Of a stretch of DNA of 64,000 nt, positions 63,044-64,000 are shown in pieces. A program made the translations under genes and the position numbers. The notes beneath the pieces are model-generated. The model searched no databases, was not told where the DNA came from, and worked only from the letters and a program-made list of their open reading frames with translations. This DNA is from Candidatus Geothrix skivensis. Its GTDB lineage: Bacteria; Acidobacteriota; Holophagae; Holophagales; Holophagaceae. The DNA lies in assembly GCA_016721195.1 (NCBI GenBank), contig JADKIO010000012.1, positions 161,832 to 225,831 on the forward strand, given 5' to 3'. Position 1 is the first letter of the stretch. Every line of letters begins with the position of its first letter.

Positions 63044-64000
63044 TCAATACACGGCCACATTGGCATTCCCTTCCGCCGCCAAGAAGGTGATCCCATCCAG
63101 ACGGACCAGGGACTCCCCACCCTGTACTACCGTGAGCACGCCTGAGGGGCTGATGCTCACTTCGGCGTCGGCGGTACGGAACCGCAGGATCTTCGCCGGG
63201 CGGAACCCAGGCGGAAGCTGGGCCAGCTCAGCCCGCCGATTGGACCCTATGGCCTTCGCCACACCCCAGAGGTGGACCATGCCTTCGGCGGTTTTGCGAC
63301 AACTCGGCCTTGACTCTGTCAAACCACCTGCAGACCAGACCGAATGCAGGAGCAGCTCACGAGTTACGCCCATGGTCCCGGTCCCCCCATCCTGGACATG
63401 GTGGGGAGAGCCTACGCCAAAGGTGTTCCTGCCGATCATCACATCCTTCGTGGCCACCAGCTCGATGCCAATGGTGCGGCCACTCGCCGGCAGGAGGGTG
63501 TTGTGCTCGATCACGAGGAACTCGCAATTCGTGGCCCGGATGCTCGCCTGGATGCCCGAGTGAGTGAAGGCCCCCAGGTGGTTGTAGGCGATGCGCCCGC
63601 TGGAGAGGCTGCCCCGAGTCCCGGAGAGGCTGAACATGGCCCCCTCGATGCCGCCGGGGACCACCTGCTCGCAGTTGTTGGAGAGGATGTCGAAGCGGCG
63701 GGCGTTGCGGATCCTTATGGCACCACCAGTGGTCGTGATGTTGTTGTCTGAGACCGTGAGCAGGCTCGCCCCATCCACCAGGTCGATATCCAGGCCCAGG
63801 CCGGTGCCGGAGATGCGGTTGCCACGGATGATGTTCGAATCCCCCGAGCCATCCAGCCTGAGGCCGCCCATAAGGGTGTTGTGCTCGATGAGGGCGCACC
63901 ACAGGCCCCCATTGGCATTCAGCCTGCGGTCATTGGCGTGCCAGAGGGCCGGCCCCTTCCCCTGGGCCACGAAGCAGTTCCGCAGGGTCAGCATGGGGAG
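63044..64000 (-). CDS. Right-handed parallel beta-helix protein, 5' end outside window
   Basis: At least 316 residues; the frame stays open past the ATG at 63994 to the window edge, so the start is likely beyond. Repeated turns such as IEHNTL, NIIRGNRISGTGLGL, ILSNNCEQVV, IAYNHLGAFTHSGIQ and VIEHNTLLP, spaced about 20-25 residues apart, are characteristic of the beta-helix (pectate-lyase-like) coil. The last 75 residues form a different, non-helical domain (LPPGFRPAKILRFRTADAEV and SISPSGVLTVVQGG). Such proteins are often polysaccharide lyases or tail-spike-like glycan binders; no catalytic residues were identified. Confidence 0.8.
   Translation of the reverse strand, partial: LPMLTLRNCFVAQGKGPALWHANDRRLNANGGLWCALIEHNTLMGGLRLDGSGDSNIIRGNRISGTGLGLDIDLVDGASLLTVSDNNITTTGGAIRIRNARRFDILSNNCEQVVPGGIEGAMFSLSGTRGSLSSGRIAYNHLGAFTHSGIQASIRATNCEFLVIEHNTLLPASGRTIGIELVATKDVMIGRNTFGVGSPHHVQDGGTGTMGVTRELLLHSVWSAGGLTESRPSCRKTAEGMVHLWGVAKAIGSNRRAELAQLPPGFRPAKILRFRTADAEVSISPSGVLTVVQGGESLVRLDGITFLAAEGNANVAVY

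Overview
The window is high-GC bacterial chromosome (roughly two-thirds G+C by eye) with dense, often overlapping genes. The best fit is an acidobacterium of the Holophagaceae (Geothrix/Holophaga type). This is an inference from the combination of an alternative complex III, an A2-type caa3 oxidase and two Wza/WecA-type polysaccharide modules. No rRNA, tRNA, CRISPR array or intact transposase was found.

Layout. (1) 1-1014: a partial GNAT acetyltransferase overlapping a Maf nucleotide pyrophosphatase. (2) 1.4-14.9 kb: a continuous respiratory operon. It holds alternative complex III (actA, actB, actC, an actD-actE fusion, actF, an extra monoheme cytochrome), a SCO copper chaperone, caa3 oxidase genes coxA-coxC-coxD-coxB and heme O synthase ctaB. 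Together these take electrons from quinol to oxygen. (3) 14.9-23.3 kb: housekeeping and orphan genes, namely a small protein, a large P-loop/repeat protein, panB-panC-panD (pantothenate), ribonuclease G and a small membrane protein. A 263-bp MITE-like element abuts the last one. (4) 23.6-25.1 kb, minus strand: HAD phosphatase, LEA14-like lipoprotein and a QueD-type enzyme. (5) 25.2-29.2 kb, minus strand: a first SLBB/Wza-like exporter with a WecA-like initiating transferase. (6) 29.6-31.7 kb: pnp. (7) 31.9-48.7 kb: polysaccharide locus 1. On the plus strand are rmd-gmd, flippase, methyltransferase, three glycosyltransferases and a polymerase. On the minus strand are a GT2, an epimerase, a second gmd, a Wzz-like protein, a second Wza-like protein and a second WecA-like transferase. 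(8) 49.3-52.5 kb, plus strand: a 49-aa YIDPGSGS membrane protein, a two-part methyltransferase and a membrane sulfatase-like hydrolase. (9) 52.5-62.7 kb, minus strand: polysaccharide locus 2 with epimerase, three glycosyltransferases, polymerase, flippase, Wzz-like protein and a low-GC methyltransferase. (10) From 63.0 kb: a parallel beta-helix protein cut by the window end.

Most notable observations. The two gmd genes form about 1.06-kb near-identical inverted repeats around 8.9 kb of surface-polysaccharide genes, an arrangement that could invert. A wzz 5' fragment is duplicated around a low-GC methyltransferase. A wecA-like 5' fragment may also be duplicated. A MITE-like element has 18-19-bp inverted ends and TAA flanks.

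Caution on sequence quality: at least nine genes, including essential-type genes (actC, pnp), carry apparent 1-2 base indels, most of them losses from G or C runs. Uncorrected sequencing error is the simplest reading. Each is annotated as one interrupted CDS over its full span. Start sites were chosen from ribosome binding sites and family alignment recalled from memory; no database search was possible.
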